A DNA stretch of 64,000 nt from Planotetraspora phitsanulokensis. Lineage in GTDB: Bacteria; Actinomycetota; Actinomycetes; Streptosporangiales; Streptosporangiaceae. A model generated the notes under the pieces. It was not told where the DNA came from. It searched no databases and was given only the letters and a program-made list of their open reading frames with translations. The stretch is taken from contig NZ_BOOP01000044.1 in NCBI RefSeq assembly GCF_016863295.1, positions 29,545-93,544 of the forward strand, given 5' to 3'. Made by a program: the position numbers and the translations under genes. Shown here one piece after another: positions 47,456 to 59,981 of the stretch (positions within the stretch are counted from its first letter, which is position 1; each line of letters starts with the position of its first letter).

Positions 47456-49672
47456 TCAACGGGGTTGGGTGCCGACGGGGGTGTTCATGTCGGCCTGGAT
47501 CTGCTCCGCGGTGAGCGGTGTGCTGTAGATGCGGATCTCGTCGATCAGGCCCTTGTAGTGCTGCCCGAACCGGCTGTCGCGGCCGATCGTGAGCGGGCCC
47601 GTCTCTTGCCTGAACGAAGACGGCAGGTCGCCTTCTTGGGCGACCTCGATCCCGTTCACGTAAATCCGGACGGTGCCATCGGCGAATGTCGCCGCCACAT
47701 GACTCCAGGTGTTCGCGGGGAGAGGCGTCGGGGAGACGATGATCCGGTAGTCGTTGATGCGCACGGACGGGCCGGTCGGGACCTCCTCGTTGCTGATGAC
47801 AGAGGCGGACAGTCCGTACGAGGAGGTCTGCTCGTCTCCCTTGAACAAGATCGCGTGATATGACGTGATCTCTGTCGGATAGACCCATGCCTCCACGGTC
47901 ATGCCCGTGTCGAGGCGCACCGTCGGTGAGTCGGGCACGATCGCGTCCGCGGTGTCCGCCGAGAAGGACAGCGCCTTGCCGAACCTGCCGTCGGCCCACG
48001 TGGTGCCAATCGTTGTGCCGTCGTTCCCGGAGCCGGAACCGTCGGTGAAGGTCGTGCCGGTGCCCTCGTCGAAGCCATAGGCGGCGACCAGGCAGGCGGC
48101 GGGCGGGCACTCCGCCACCTGGGCGAACGCCACGTTCGACATCTCTCCCGGCTGGCCGGCCGTGTCGACCGCCTCGACGGAGTAGGAGTACCTGCCGGCG
48201 GAAAGACCGATGTCGGTCAAGGTGCGCGACGTCACGGTGCCGATCAGTTCGATTCCCCGCCAGACCCGGTAGGCGGCCACCCCGTCGTCGTCCGCCGCCG
48301 CCGTCCAGGAGAGCTCCGCTCTTCCCGCGCCTCCCTGGACGCTGAGCGTCGGAGCGGTGGGCGGCTGGTCGGGCACCCTGGCCGACGCCTCGTTCGACGG
48401 CTGACCGACCTGCCCGGCGTAGTCCACGGGAATGAGCCGGTAGTAGTAGACCCCGGCGGCGAGGCCGTAGTCCTCGTAGACATGGGGAGTGATGCTCGCG
48501 ATCCAGGTCCGCGGAGACGGAGTGAATCCCGGGGTCGTCGAGCGGTGCAACTGGTAGTGGCTGATGCCGAATGCGGCGGTGGCGGGTCCGTACGTCAGCC
48601 GCACCCAGTCGGACCGCCCGCCTGCCGTGAGCGTGCCGGGAGCGGACGGGGGGTCACCGGGCGTTTCGACCGTCGCCGACACCTCGTTGGACGGCGGGCC
48701 GATCGGGGAGCCGCCTTCGAGGGCGACGACCCGGTAGTAGTAGACGCCGGCAGGCTGGCCCTCGTCGCGGAAGCGCGTCGCGTACGGGATCGTGGTGGTG
48801 CCGATCCAGGTGTCGGCGGACGGGGTGAATCCCGGGGTCGCCGAGCGATGGATCTCATAACTCGAGACGTCGCCACCGAAGATCGGGGCTTGCCAGTCGA
48901 GCGAGACGAAGGAGTAGTGCACCGTCGCCTCGAGCCCGGAGGGGCCGGAGGGCGGCTGGTTCGGATTGATCGGGGTGTCCATGTCGGTCTGGATCTGGGC
49001 CGCGGTCAGCGCCCTGTTGTAGATCCTCACCTCGTCGAGCGTCCCCTCGAAGGAGTCTCCGCCCCAGACGCTCTTCCCGCCGATCGTGAGATCGCCGCCG
49101 TGTGATCGGATGGCGCCGATGACGGACGTCTGCCGAGCCAGCACGCCGTCGATGTACAGCCGGAGCTTCCTGCCGTCGTAGGTCGAGGCGAGGTGGGTCC
49201 AGCCGCCCTCGCCGAGGAAGCCGGTCGATCTCACCTCCCGGTAGCCTCCCGTGCGCACACCGGCGGCGGGAACGCCGCTGTCGTCGCTGGAGAACAGCCC
49301 GTAGGCGATGCCCCGGCCCTGCTCCTTCAGTAGCACCGTCCGCCATCCGCTCGTCGTGGCCGGTTTCACCCAGGCCTCCAGAGTCATGCCGGACGAGAGC
49401 CGGAGGCTCGCCGAGTCCTTCACCGTCACCGAGCTTGAGCCGCTGAACGACAGACCGGCCCCGTACTTGCCCCGCTCCCAGGTCGTCGCGGTCGCCCGGC
49501 CGTTGTTGCCCTTCGGCGAGGCGTCGCCGACCTTGGTTCCTTCGGCCTCGTCCATTCCGAACGCGGCGACGAGGCCGGAGTTCGCGGTGGACGCGTGGGC
49601 CACCGCGGGAATCGTGAGTAGTGCACAGACGGTCAGTAGGCCGGTGATGGCGGCCATGGCGCGATGTAACAC
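47456..49672 (-). CDS. Secreted protein with two LamG domains flanking three FN3 domains
   Basis: A 738-aa exported protein. The signal peptide covers about residues 1-28 (LTIPAVAHAS). LamG/concanavalin-like domain 1 spans about 30-235 (MTLEAWVKP, LTIGG, LDEVRIYNRALTAAQI), three fibronectin type III domains span about 240-525, and LamG domain 2 about 528-735 (MTVEAWVYP, IDEIRIYSTPLTAEQI). FN3 1 and 2 share the block S(A/T)TPGFTPS-x2-TWI, showing internal duplication. No catalytic domain is seen; glycan or surface binding is the likely role. Start is uncertain: GTG 49672, TTG 49678 or ATG 49657. Confidence 0.8.
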   Translation of the reverse strand: MLHRAMAAITGLLTVCALLTIPAVAHASTANSGLVAAFGMDEAEGTKVGDASPKGNNGRATATTWERGKYGAGLSFSGSSSVTVKDSASLRLSSGMTLEAWVKPATTSGWRTVLLKEQGRGIAYGLFSSDDSGVPAAGVRTGGYREVRSTGFLGEGGWTHLASTYDGRKLRLYIDGVLARQTSVIGAIRSHGGDLTIGGKSVWGGDSFEGTLDEVRIYNRALTAAQIQTDMDTPINPNQPPSGPSGLEATVHYSFVSLDWQAPIFGGDVSSYEIHRSATPGFTPSADTWIGTTTIPYATRFRDEGQPAGVYYYRVVALEGGSPIGPPSNEVSATVETPGDPPSAPGTLTAGGRSDWVRLTYGPATAAFGISHYQLHRSTTPGFTPSPRTWIASITPHVYEDYGLAAGVYYYRLIPVDYAGQVGQPSNEASARVPDQPPTAPTLSVQGGAGRAELSWTAAADDDGVAAYRVWRGIELIGTVTSRTLTDIGLSAGRYSYSVEAVDTAGQPGEMSNVAFAQVAECPPAACLVAAYGFDEGTGTTFTDGSGSGNDGTTIGTTWADGRFGKALSFSADTADAIVPDSPTVRLDTGMTVEAWVYPTEITSYHAILFKGDEQTSSYGLSASVISNEEVPTGPSVRINDYRIIVSPTPLPANTWSHVAATFADGTVRIYVNGIEVAQEGDLPSSFRQETGPLTIGRDSRFGQHYKGLIDEIRIYSTPLTAEQIQADMNTPVGTQPR

Positions 49673-49808
49673 GTTCAACTGACGCCCCCATTGGCAGACG
49701 AACCTGCTTCGACGGTCGTGCCGTCTCTGATTGGACTCGGCCTCGCGACGGAAGGTTGGGGGTGTCCGGTGTCCTGATCCGGTCAGAGACGGGCTTGCCT
49801 GCAGCCGA

Positions 49809-51116
49809 TCAGGCGGTGGCGGGCTCCTCGGCGCGCCTGGCCCGCTCGGCGAGGGCGTACTCGTCGGTCCGTGCGTCGTAGGCGCGGAACCTCGGCAGGA
49901 CGGCCGCCATCACGGCGACCGCGCCCACGCAGAGAACGCCGCCTGCTCCCAGCGAGAAGCGCGTTCCGCCCAGTTGAGCCATGAAGCCGGCCCTGGCGTC
50001 GCCGAGCATCGGACCCGTCGAGTAGGAGAGCAACTCGATGCCGGCCAGCCGGCCGCGGTACTCGTCGGGGATGGTCTGATTCCAGATCGTGTGGCGGAAC
50101 AGCCCGCTGACCATGTCGGCGCCGCCGGCGATCGCCAGGAACAGGAAGACCAGCCAGACGTTCGGCATGAAGGCCGCGACCACCACCGCGGCGCCCCAGC
50201 CCGCCGCGGCCATGATCACCGCGCGGCCGTGCCGGTGGACGTGCCTGGTCCAGCCCGAGGTGAGCGACGCGAGCACCGAGCCCACGCCGCCTGCGGCGTA
50301 GAGCAGGCCGAGGGCCTTCGGTGCGCGGAGGTCGTCCGCCAGGAAGGGGAACAGCGCGCTGGAACTCGCGAACGCCATGGCGGCGATGTCGACGAGGTAG
50401 GTACCCATCAGGTCGGCTCGCTTCAGCGCGTACCGCACTCCCTCGACCATCGACCGGAACGAGGCCGGGGTGGCGTCGTCCAGGCGGCTGACGGCGCGCA
50501 CCCGGACGAGCAGCACCAGGGACAGCACGAACGTCACCACGTCGACGGCATACGACGTGGCGGGCCCGAACGACGAGACGATCAGGCCGCCCGCCGCGGG
50601 GCCCGCGATCATCGCCGTGTTGCCGATCACCCCCTGGATGGCGAATCCGGCGATCATCTGGTCGAGCCGGAGCACCCGGTTGATCAGCGCCTGCTCGCTC
50701 GGCCCGCGCACGCTGCCGAATCCGGCCGCGAGCGCGCCCACCATGTAGAGGACCCATGCCTGCGGCGCGGGCAACAGCGCGTTGACCAGTAAAAAAACGG
50801 AGGTCAGGCAGAGCCCGACCTCCGAGACGATCACGATTTTGCGCCGATCCAGGGCGTCGGCGATGGCCCCGCCCCACAGGCCGAAGATCACCATGGGCAC
50901 GAACTCGGCCAGGCTCACCAGCCCCACCGCGAGGAAGGAGCCGGTGAGCTCCTTCATCTGGAACGGCACGGCCACCATCGTGACGAGCGTGCCGATCTGG
51001 GTGATCAGGTTGGACCCGAGGAGTAGGCGGAAGTCCCTGGACTCCCTTAGCGGGCTCAGATCCAGACGCATCCGGCGGGCGAGGGATCTGAGTGACCGTT
51101 CAGGTGTTTCCGACAC
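49809..51116 (-). CDS. MFS transporter, MFS_3-like (EntS/multidrug-type)
   Basis: A 435-aa integral membrane protein with about 12 helices. The N-terminal SPLRESRDFRLLLGSNLITQIGTLVT and the loop GGAIADALDRRKIV (motif A position) are typical of the MFS_3 group that exports siderophores, lipids and drugs. The C-terminus is a short charged tail. The substrate is unknown. GTG at 51116 is chosen; the frame stays open 77 codons further through a GC-rich repeat region that is not plausible protein. Confidence 0.85.
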   Translation of the reverse strand: MSETPERSLRSLARRMRLDLSPLRESRDFRLLLGSNLITQIGTLVTMVAVPFQMKELTGSFLAVGLVSLAEFVPMVIFGLWGGAIADALDRRKIVIVSEVGLCLTSVFLLVNALLPAPQAWVLYMVGALAAGFGSVRGPSEQALINRVLRLDQMIAGFAIQGVIGNTAMIAGPAAGGLIVSSFGPATSYAVDVVTFVLSLVLLVRVRAVSRLDDATPASFRSMVEGVRYALKRADLMGTYLVDIAAMAFASSSALFPFLADDLRAPKALGLLYAAGGVGSVLASLTSGWTRHVHRHGRAVIMAAAGWGAAVVVAAFMPNVWLVFLFLAIAGGADMVSGLFRHTIWNQTIPDEYRGRLAGIELLSYSTGPMLGDARAGFMAQLGGTRFSLGAGGVLCVGAVAVMAAVLPRFRAYDARTDEYALAERARRAEEPATA

Positions 51117-51198
51117 AATCGTCCATTTTGGCGACGTGAGAAGTGAGGGGCAAACCGGTTTGCGCACGGGGCGGAGACGATCCCCGCCCCGCGCGCGG

Positions 51199-51366
51199 CC
51201 GGCCCCCGCACGCCCGAGCCGCAAAGTGGGCATCCCCACCCCGCACGCCCGAGCCGTCAAAAGGGCATCAGTCCCCGCCCCGGCGTGCGGCAGGCGGTCC
51301 CCTACCGTGGCACGCGCCCGAGGTGTCAGGTGGGCACCCGTCCCCACCCCGCGCCCGGCCGAGGCG
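51199..51366. repeat. Degenerate tandem repeats of about 35 bp between MFS and SnoaL genes
   Basis: CGCCCGAGCCG(TC)AAA(A/G)GGGCA-type cores recur at 51211 and 51246 (35 bp apart), then in weaker form at 51314 and 51352, each followed by CCCCAC/CCCCGC. The last copy runs into the stop codon of the SnoaL-like gene. Not related to the 53-bp family. Confidence 0.5.
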
Positions 51367-51732
51367 TCAGGCGGGGACCTTGTCGAGGAAGCCGTGGACG
51401 TTGCTGATCCGGCCGTCCTCGGCGATCACGACGACGTCGAAGCCGATCACGACCGGCTCGGCGGCATCCTGCGGGCCGAGATGCCAGGTGAACCTGGCGA
51501 TGTCGTGGTGGCCGTCCACGCGGCCGCCGAGCGTGAACACGAAGCCGGGGAACATCTGCTGCGCGCCGGCGATGACGGCGTCGATGCCGTCGTGCCCGGT
51601 GACGGAGGTCAGCGGGTCGGTGAGCACGGCGTCCTCGGTCCACAGACCGGCGACCGCCTTGGCCCGGGCGTCGGCGTCCGTCTCGTTCCAGGCCGCGATG
51701 TACCGCTCGGCCACTTCGTTGAAGTCGGTCAT
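51367..51732 (-). CDS. SnoaL-like/NTF2-fold protein
   Basis: A 121-aa protein of the nuclear transport factor 2 superfamily: FNEVAERYIAAWNETDADAR at the start, then LWTEDAVLTDP, GHDGI and FTWHLGP, the standard SnoaL-like cone fold. Such proteins include polyketide cyclases and isomerases, but many are uncharacterised and no polyketide genes lie nearby. A palindromic operator-like site lies just upstream. Confidence 0.82.
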   Translation of the reverse strand: MTDFNEVAERYIAAWNETDADARAKAVAGLWTEDAVLTDPLTSVTGHDGIDAVIAGAQQMFPGFVFTLGGRVDGHHDIARFTWHLGPQDAAEPVVIGFDVVVIAEDGRISNVHGFLDKVPA

Positions 51733-51748
51733 TGTCGGGCTCCTTCAT

Positions 51749-51771
51749 CCGTTGTCCAGGTGCGACAACGG
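51749..51771. promoter_or_regulatory. 8-bp palindrome upstream of the SnoaL-like gene
   Basis: CCGTTGTC (51749-51756) and GACAACGG (51764-51771) form a perfect inverted repeat with a 7-nt spacer, 17 nt upstream of the start codon on the leftward gene. This has the size of a TetR- or ArsR-type operator. No such regulator gene is adjacent. Confidence 0.5.
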
Positions 51772-51853
51772 AAATGTGGCATGAGCCCGGGAAAGCGGTC
51801 GATTACGCCGCAGGTAAGGACTCCTCCTCGCGCGCCGGTTGGCGTGAGCCGAC

Positions 51854-51878
51854 GGCCCCGGCCGGGTGTGCCGGGGCC
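51854..51878 (-). terminator. Hairpin terminator after the acyl-CoA ligase gene
   Basis: A 9-bp perfect stem GGCCCCGGC/GCCGGGGCC with a 7-nt loop, 19 nt from the stop of the leftward ligase gene. Confidence 0.6.
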
Positions 51879-51896
51879 ACCGTGGGCGAGCGGACG

Positions 51897-53549
51897 TCAG
51901 AGCCCGAGCGTCTCCCTGCGGAGGTGGGTCTTGAGGATCTTGCCGCCCGGGTTGCGCGGGAGTTCGGTCTCGCGGAACCAGATCCGGACGGGCACCTTGA
52001 ACTTCGCGATCCGGTCGATCAGGAACGACTGCAGTTCCTCGGCCGCGGCGGAGGCGCCCGGCTTGAGCCGCACCACCGCGCCGACCTGCTCGCCGAGCTC
52101 GTCGTCGGGAATGCCGATGACGGCGGCGTCGTCGATGGCGGGATGCTCGAACAGGGCGGCCTCGACCTCCGCGCAGTACACGTTCTCGCCGCCCCGGATG
52201 ACCATGTCCTTGGCCCGGTCGACGATGTAGACGAAGCCCTCCTCGTCGACCCGCGCGAGGTCGCCGGTGTGGAGCCAGCCGTTCACGAACGTCTCGGCGG
52301 TGGCGTCCGGCCGGTTCCAGTAGCCCATGATCACGATGGGGCCGCGGACGCACAGCTCGCCGACCTCGCCGACCGGCACCTCCGCGCCCGCCGGGTCGCA
52401 GACCTTGATGTCGATGACCGCGGCGGGCAGGCCGATGCTCTCGGGCTTGGCGACGTAGTTGCGGCCGCTGTTGTAGACCGCGAGCGCCGTGGTCTCGGTC
52501 ATGCCGTACCCGTTGCCGGGGGTGCGGTTGGGGAGCAGCTCGGTGATGCGCTCCAGCAGCTTGGGGGGCGCGGGCGCGCCGCCGTACGAGATCGCGGTGA
52601 GCGAGGAGATGTCGTGCGCGCCGAAGTCGGGGTGGGAGAGCAGCTGCCAGGCGTTCGTCGGCACGCCGCTCATGGTGGTGATCTTCTCGCGCTCGATCAG
52701 CTCGAGGGCGCGCTTCGGGTCCCACTTGTACATGAGCACCAGCTGACCGCCGGTGAGGAACGTCGGCATGAGTACGGCGAAGCAGCCGGTCGTGTGGAAC
52801 AGCGGGACGGTGAGGAGCGTGATCCGGCGCACCGCGGCGGCCTCGGCCGGGTCCTTGCCCGCGAGGGCCACGCTGCTCATGAGCGCGTAGGCGACGGTCA
52901 TCGGGGCCTGGCCGAGGTTGCGGTGGCTGCCCAGGGCGCCCTTGGACCGGCCCGTGGTCCCCGAGGTGTAGAAGATGGTGGCCGGGTCGTCCGGCCCGAC
53001 CTCGACGTCGGGGAGCGTCACGTCGGGGGAGACCTCGCCGATCACCTGGGCCCAGTTCGCGTCGTCGGCGCGGGTGACGATCGTCGGCAGATCGACGCCT
53101 GACAGGCGTTCGGCGCGCTCGCCGTCGGCGATCAGCAGCTTCGCCCCGGAGTCGCCGAGGCCGTACTCCAGCTCCGGCCGGGTCCACCAGGCGTTCAGCG
53201 GGACGGCGACGGCGCCCGCCGCGAGTGTGGCGGAGAAGGCGACGATCCACTCGGGGTAGTTGCGCATGGCGATCGCGACCCGGTCGCCCTTGCGGATGCC
53301 GTAGTCGTCGACGAGCCGGTTCGCCAGCGTCGCGGCCAGGCGGAAATGCTCCTCGAAGGTCAGTCGATCGTCCTCGTAGACGACGAAGGTCTGCTCCCCG
53401 TGGAACCGGCTCGTCTCCAGCAGCGCGCGGAAGGTGGCCGGCGCGTGCTTCCACGCGCGGATCGTGTTTCCGGCGACCTGGACCTCTTCCATCTCGAAGA
53501 GCTGGCCCGGCGCCGTGAGCTGTGCCTGGACCTGTTCAATCGCTGTCAT
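51897..53549 (-). CDS. AMP-dependent acyl-CoA synthetase (fatty-acid type)
   Basis: A 550-aa ANL-superfamily enzyme that activates a carboxylic acid as acyl-AMP and transfers it to CoA. The P-loop YTSGTTGRSKG, the GYGMTETT motif, GWLHTGDLA and the C-terminal PRNPGGKILK lysine are all present. The substrate is probably a medium- or long-chain fatty acid, by overall resemblance. It is divergent from argC, and a TetR-like operator sequence lies in the shared upstream region. Confidence 0.9.
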   Translation of the reverse strand: MTAIEQVQAQLTAPGQLFEMEEVQVAGNTIRAWKHAPATFRALLETSRFHGEQTFVVYEDDRLTFEEHFRLAATLANRLVDDYGIRKGDRVAIAMRNYPEWIVAFSATLAAGAVAVPLNAWWTRPELEYGLGDSGAKLLIADGERAERLSGVDLPTIVTRADDANWAQVIGEVSPDVTLPDVEVGPDDPATIFYTSGTTGRSKGALGSHRNLGQAPMTVAYALMSSVALAGKDPAEAAAVRRITLLTVPLFHTTGCFAVLMPTFLTGGQLVLMYKWDPKRALELIEREKITTMSGVPTNAWQLLSHPDFGAHDISSLTAISYGGAPAPPKLLERITELLPNRTPGNGYGMTETTALAVYNSGRNYVAKPESIGLPAAVIDIKVCDPAGAEVPVGEVGELCVRGPIVIMGYWNRPDATAETFVNGWLHTGDLARVDEEGFVYIVDRAKDMVIRGGENVYCAEVEAALFEHPAIDDAAVIGIPDDELGEQVGAVVRLKPGASAAAEELQSFLIDRIAKFKVPVRIWFRETELPRNPGGKILKTHLRRETLGL

Positions 53550-53592
53550 GCTGGCATGCTCCCGGGGGGTGTAGTTAACCGGAATGTCACAA

Positions 53593-53608
53593 TACCGACC
53601 GGCCGGTA
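53593..53608. promoter_or_regulatory. TetR-like operator candidate at the acyl-CoA ligase promoter
   Basis: TACCGACCGGCCGGTA is a 16-bp palindrome with a single mismatched pair. It resembles the CCGACCGGTCGG-type sites used by TetR regulators of fatty-acid genes in actinobacteria. It lies about 45 bp upstream of the ligase start codon. Confidence 0.45.
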
Positions 53609-53647
53609 CGGGGGCCAGGGCCGAAACCGTCCATACTCTGAAACTCG

Positions 53648-53678
53648 ACTTGCATGCTCATGCCCCGCGTTGCATACT
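53648..53678 (+). promoter_or_regulatory. argC promoter overlapped by ARG-box-like sequences
   Basis: TTGCAT (53650-53655), 17 bp, CATACT (53673-53678) is a good promoter. The same stretch contains TGCATGCTCATGC and TTGCATAC, resembling the TGCAT(A)-rich ARG boxes of Streptomyces. A third TCATGCA lies at 53714-53720 near the start codon. ArgR, encoded downstream in the same cluster, would be expected to bind here when arginine is abundant. Confidence 0.6.
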
Positions 53679-53713
53679 CGCTAACAGGCAAGAACATGAG
53701 CTAGCTCGCATAG

Positions 53714-54797
<1,084 letters not shown>

Positions 54798-54801
<4 letters not shown>

Positions 54802-55949
54802 GCGTCACCGCGCCTCTCGGCTTCCGCGCCGCGGGAGTCGACGCCGGCATCAAACGCGGCGACGACCGCGACCTGGCCCTGGTGGTCAACGACGGCCCGT
54901 CGAGGGCCGCGGCGGGCGTCTTCACCCGCAACCGTGTCAAGGCGGCGCCGGTTCTCTGGTCGGCGCAGGTCGTGAGCGGCGGCCGGGTCGGAGCCGTGGT
55001 GCTGAACTCCGGAGGCGCCAACGCGTGCACCGGGCCGCTCGGGTTCCAGGACACCCACGCGACCGCGGAGAAGGTCGCCGAGGTCCTCGGTGACTCCGCG
55101 GCCGAGGTGGCCGTCTGCTCCACCGGCCTGATCGGCGAGCGGCTGCCCATGGACGCGCTGCTCGCCGGGGTCGACGTGGCGGCCGCCCAGCTGTCCCGCG
55201 ACGGGGGCCTGGCCGCGGCCGACGCCATCCGGACCACGGACACCGTCAGCAAGATCGCCTTCCGTCGAGGAGAGGGCTACATGGTTGGCGGCATGGCCAA
55301 GGGCGCCGGCATGCTCGCGCCCGCGCTGGCCACCATGCTCTGCGTGCTGACCACCGACGCCGAGATCGACTCCGAGGACCTCGACAGGGTGCTGCGGGCC
55401 GCGACCGCGGTGACCTTCGACCGCCTCGACTCCGACGGATGCATGTCGACCAACGACACCGTGCTGCTGCTCGCCAGCGGCGCCTCCGGCGTCCGGCCCG
55501 ACCTGGCCGACTTCGAGAAGGTCGTCACCGCGGTCTGCGCCGACCTCGCCCGTCAGCTCCTGGTCGACGCCGAGGGCGCGAGCAAGGCCATCGCGATCGA
55601 GGTGGTCGGCGCGGAGTCCGTGGAGGACGCCGTGACCGTCGGCCGCGCGGTCTCCCGGTCGAACCTGCTCAAGTGCGCGATCCACGGAGAGGACCCCAAC
55701 TGGGGCCGGGTCGTCAGCGCCGTCGGGACCACGGACGCGGCGTTCGACCCCGACCGGCTCAACGTGGCGATCAACGGCATCTGGATCTGCCGCGGCGGCG
55801 CGGCCGGCGACGACCGGTCCAAGGTCGACCTGCGGCCGCGCGACGTGACGATCACCATCGACCTGTCCGCCGGGCCGCACTCGGCGACCGTCCACACCAC
55901 GGACCTCACCGCGGCGTACGTCCACGAGAACTCGGCGTACTCGTCATGA
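54798..55949 (+). CDS. argJ: Bifunctional glutamate N-acetyltransferase / amino-acid acetyltransferase
   Basis: A 383-aa self-cleaving enzyme that moves the acetyl group from N-acetylornithine to glutamate. The autoproteolysis site is the [14 protein letters not shown] motif, with the nucleophile Thr179 starting the beta chain. AAGGAGG precedes the GTG start. With ArgJ the pathway recycles acetyl groups, so no argE is needed. Confidence 0.96.
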
Positions 55950-56895
55950 ACGTGAGGACCAACGGGGCGCTGGACAAGGCCCACACGCTGATCGAGGCGC
56001 TGCCCTGGCTGGCGCGCTTCCACGGCGCGACCGTCGTCATCAAGTACGGCGGGAACGCGATGACCGAGGAGCATCTGCGGGCGAAGTTCGCCGACGACGT
56101 CGTGTTCCTCCGCTACGCCGGGCTGCGGCCCGTCATCGTCCACGGAGGCGGACCCCAGATCCAGGCGCAACTCGACCTGCAGGGGATCGACAGCCACTTC
56201 GTCTCGGGGCTGCGGGTCACCACCCCCGAGGCCATGCAGGTCGTCAGGATGGTCCTCGTCGGGCAGGTCAACCGCGACGTGGTCGGCCTGATCAACAGGC
56301 ATGGGCCGTTCGCCGTCGGCATGTCGGGAGAGGACGCCCATCTGTTCACGGCCGAGCGCAAGCACGCCGTCGTCGACGGGGTGAAGATCGACATCGGCCA
56401 GGTGGGCGAGATCGTCGAAGTCGACGCGGGAGCCGTGCAGGCGCTGCTCGACGACGGGCGCATCCCGGTCGTGTCGTCGATCGCCCGCGGCGACGACGGA
56501 CCCGACGGTCCGGGTGTCTACAACGTGAACGCCGACACCGCCGCCGCGGCCCTCGCCGTCGCGCTTAAGGCGTGCAAGCTGATCGTGCTGACCGACGTGG
56601 AGGGGCTGTATGCCGACTGGCGGCCCGACGCCCCCTCACACGAGGTGATCAGCCGGATCAAGGCGTCCGACCTGGCCGAGCTCCTCCCGGCGTTGTCGAG
56701 CGGCATGGTGCCCAAGATGGAGGCGTGTCTGACGGCCGTCGAGGGCGGCGTCCCCCAGGCCCACGTGCTCGACGGGCGGGTGCCGCACGCTCTGCTGCTG
56801 GAGATCTTCACGGACGAGGGCATCGGTACCATGGTCGTCCCCGACTCCGACGCCGGCTCGGGAGCGCTCGAGGCGCTCGAGGGGAGGGATTCGCG

Positions 56896-56899
<4 letters not shown>
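55946..56899 (+). CDS. argB: Acetylglutamate kinase
   Basis: A 317-aa amino-acid kinase; the VIKYGGNAM strand and HGGGPQI loop bind ATP phosphates and the [11 protein letters not shown] and TDVEGLY segments are conserved. An N-terminal helix (residues 1-25) is of the kind linked to arginine inhibition. The start overlaps argJ by ATGA. Confidence 0.96.
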
Positions 56900-59548
<2,649 letters not shown>

Positions 59549-59981
59549 CCCCCTTCCCTGCCCCCTCACATGGCCGTGATCATGCATACATTCGTGAAAA
59601 GGCCCGCCGACCTGGAACTTCCGAGTTGGTGATCATGCACAGATTCGTGGAAATGTTCGCTGACCTGGGGATTCTCGCCCGGTGATCATGCACAAGCACA
59701 CTGCGCAGCAAGATCACCGCCACGCAGGGGGACCGGGTGGACTGAGACTTTCCGGCACGCCCCCGTTCTCATGTGGGACGAGGGCATACGTCGGCTAAGG
59801 TCGCGGATGAGCCGACGTGACCTGACGCGCCACGATGCCGCACGACGCGTCACGATCGGCAGGTACGGCACGCGAAGGCGCCCGTCCACGCCGGAGTGAA
59901 CGGCCCGCGGCGATACCGGGACCGCAATGCCCGTACGGCAGGCGAGTCCCTCACAGCAGGATGGAATCGAGGAGGACCACG
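59549..59981. other. 433-bp region between argR and argH, holding repeats and no argG
   Basis: Three 53-bp-family units occupy 59576-59734. The rest of the region is non-coding; the argH frame is open back to 59835 but that part lacks similarity. No argininosuccinate synthase gene is present. Confidence 0.6.
59576..59734 (+). repeat. 53-bp-family repeat array, locus 5 (argR-argH)
   Basis: Three direct copies start at 59576, 59629 and 59682, each 53 bp apart. The first two share GTGATCATGCA(C/T)A, ATTCGTG(A/G)AAA and C(C/T)GACCTGG; the third keeps only the head GTGATCATGCACA, so the conserved part ends near 59694. No internal palindrome in this array, in contrast to loci 2-4. Confidence 0.8.

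Noticed and set aside
53549..53557. Alternative ATG a few bases upstream of the acyl-CoA ligase start
   Set aside because: It is out of frame with the ligase.
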